7,366 bases of DNA from Gemmatimonadota bacterium (lineage in GTDB: Bacteria; Gemmatimonadota; Gemmatimonadetes; Gemmatimonadales; GWC2-71-9): the NCBI GenBank assembly GCA_003221985.1, contig QHUQ01000262.1, forward strand, positions 1 to 7,366, in the 5' to 3' direction. This document shows positions 6,556 through 7,366 of this stretch, piece by piece. A model generated the notes under the pieces. That model was not told the DNA's origin. It saw only the letters and a program-made list of their open reading frames with translations, and searched no databases. Each line of letters begins with the position of its first letter. Position 1 is the first letter of the stretch. Both the position numbers and the translations under genes were made by a program.

Positions 6556-7366
6556 GTGACCAACGCTGCCACCGATCTCGTGGGGCGGAGTTTAGGCCCC
6601 TACACCCTGGAACGGTTACTCGGCCAGGGCGGCTTCGCGTGGGCGTTCGTCGGCCGGGGACCGGACGGCACCCCCGTCGCCGTCAAGGTGCTGAAGCCCC
6701 GCTACGCCGGCGATCCCCAGTTCGAGTCGCGCTTTCGGAATGAGAGCGAGACCGCCGCCAAGCTCGAACACCCACACATCATCCGCATCCGGTCGGTCGC
6801 CAAGAGCGGTGAGCACGTCTACTTCGCGATGGACCTGTGCGCCGACAGCCTCGGCGCCCGCATCGCGCGGGAAGGACCCCTTCCCGAAGAGGACATCCTC
6901 CGGCTGGCCCGCGACATGGCGGCAGCGCTCGAATTCGCGCACAGCCAGGGCGTCATTCATCGCGACTTGAAGCCGGACAACGTCCTGATTCGCTCCGACG
7001 GCGCCGCCGTGCTCACCGACTTTGGCATCGCGCGAGCCGTGTCGGGCTACGTCGCCTCCACCGGGGTGAACATGACGATCGGCACGCCGCACTATCTGTC
7101 GCCGGAGCAGGCGCAGGGGCGACCGCTCGACCAGCGCGTGGATTTCTACGCGCTCGGCGTCACGCTGTATAAGGCCGCGACCGGCGAGGTGCCGTTCAGC
7201 TCCACCGACTGGTTCGAGCTGGCGCGCATGCACGTCGAGGATCCGCCGCCGTCGCTGCGGCGCAAACGCCCCGAGCTGTCGAAACGCTTCGAGCGCGTCG
7301 TACTGAAATGCCTCGCGAAACATCCCGACGACCGCTACGCCAACGCCGCCGAGCTTCTTGCCGATC
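6556..7366 (+). CDS. Bacterial Ser/Thr protein kinase (Hanks type), catalytic domain, cut by the window edge
   Basis: 270 codons of a eukaryote-like Ser/Thr kinase, open to the window end. Motifs from the GTG at 6556: glycine loop GQGGFA at 23-28 (the third glycine is alanine), VAVK with the ATP-binding lysine K44, the helix-C glutamate probably E63 (RFRNE), catalytic loop HRDLKPDN at 135-142, DFG at 155-157, activation segment ending GTPHYLSPE at 176-184, DFYALG at 196-201. All residues needed for catalysis are present, so an active kinase is predicted. The last visible residues (DRYANAAELLAD) are the end of the kinase domain, so any sensor or membrane region lies beyond the window. The frame is closed upstream by TAG at 6526-6528. 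There is no clear Shine-Dalgarno, and a GTG at 6580 just before GRSLGPYTLE is an equally fair start. It diverges from rpsO across 61 nt; no functional link is shown. Confidence 0.95.
   Translation, partial: MTNAATDLVGRSLGPYTLERLLGQGGFAWAFVGRGPDGTPVAVKVLKPRYAGDPQFESRFRNESETAAKLEHPHIIRIRSVAKSGEHVYFAMDLCADSLGARIAREGPLPEEDILRLARDMAAALEFAHSQGVIHRDLKPDNVLIRSDGAAVLTDFGIARAVSGYVASTGVNMTIGTPHYLSPEQAQGRPLDQRVDFYALGVTLYKAATGEVPFSSTDWFELARMHVEDPPPSLRRKRPELSKRFERVVLKCLAKHPDDRYANAAELLAD

Noticed and set aside
6616..7323. 235-codon minus-strand open frame over the kinase
   Set aside because: The plus strand there encodes a complete set of kinase motifs, so the minus-strand frame is a shadow.
1..7366. Search for CRISPR arrays, tRNA or rRNA genes, insertion sequences and attachment sites
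   Set aside because: No spaced repeats, tRNA-like cloverleafs, terminal inverted repeats or transposase/integrase motifs were seen by eye; nearly all of the window is explained by coding sequence.

Overview
This 7.4-kb, GC-rich window looks like a chromosomal segment of a high-GC bacterium. Dense packing, several GTG starts, a Hanks-type Ser/Thr kinase beside a housekeeping operon and an M16 peptidase directly after pnp all resemble Acidobacteriota or neighbouring phyla. That placement is an inference from gene content only. There is no plasmid, phage, transposon or CRISPR signature.

Layout. At the left edge the first 56 bases hold the start of a minus-strand gene with a strong Shine-Dalgarno and a hydrophobic N-terminus. 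Diverging from it is a plus-strand UbiA-family membrane prenyltransferase (162-968), whose reading frame probably begins further upstream without a standard start codon. It converges on a minus-strand operon read from right to left: rpsO (S15, 6494-6237), pnp (PNPase, 6151-4208), an M16 processing-peptidase-like protein (4206-2917) and a 651-residue ORF (2920-965). The junctions are tight: an 85-nt gap rpsO-pnp, a 1-nt gap pnp-M16, and a GTGA overlap between M16 and the last ORF. The last ORF ends in a CTAG shared with the stop of the prenyltransferase gene. At the right edge, diverging from rpsO, is a Ser/Thr protein kinase domain that runs off the window (6556 onward).

Two things stand out. 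(1) The pnp product reads through in one frame but lacks about 45 residues of the second RNase PH domain, including the catalytic aspartates and lysine, so it is predicted to be catalytically dead unless the gap is an assembly error. (2) The last operon gene is an in-frame fusion of a nearly complete alanine dehydrogenase (residues 1-352, all catalytic residues present, last ~15-20 residues missing) to a gluzincin-like HExxH zinc metallopeptidase domain (about 353-651) that has lost any N-terminal export signal. With the missing prenyltransferase start codon, the window shows three places where DNA seems to be missing without frame loss. Either this is real lineage-specific remodelling or the contig carries small assembly deletions; raw reads and a close relative would decide.

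Joint function. rpsO-pnp is the classical translation/RNA-decay pairing, and M16 peptidases often follow pnp in bacteria. The fused alanine dehydrogenase/peptidase would link amino-acid catabolism with proteolysis if it is real. The kinase and the prenyltransferase seem to be separate transcription units.
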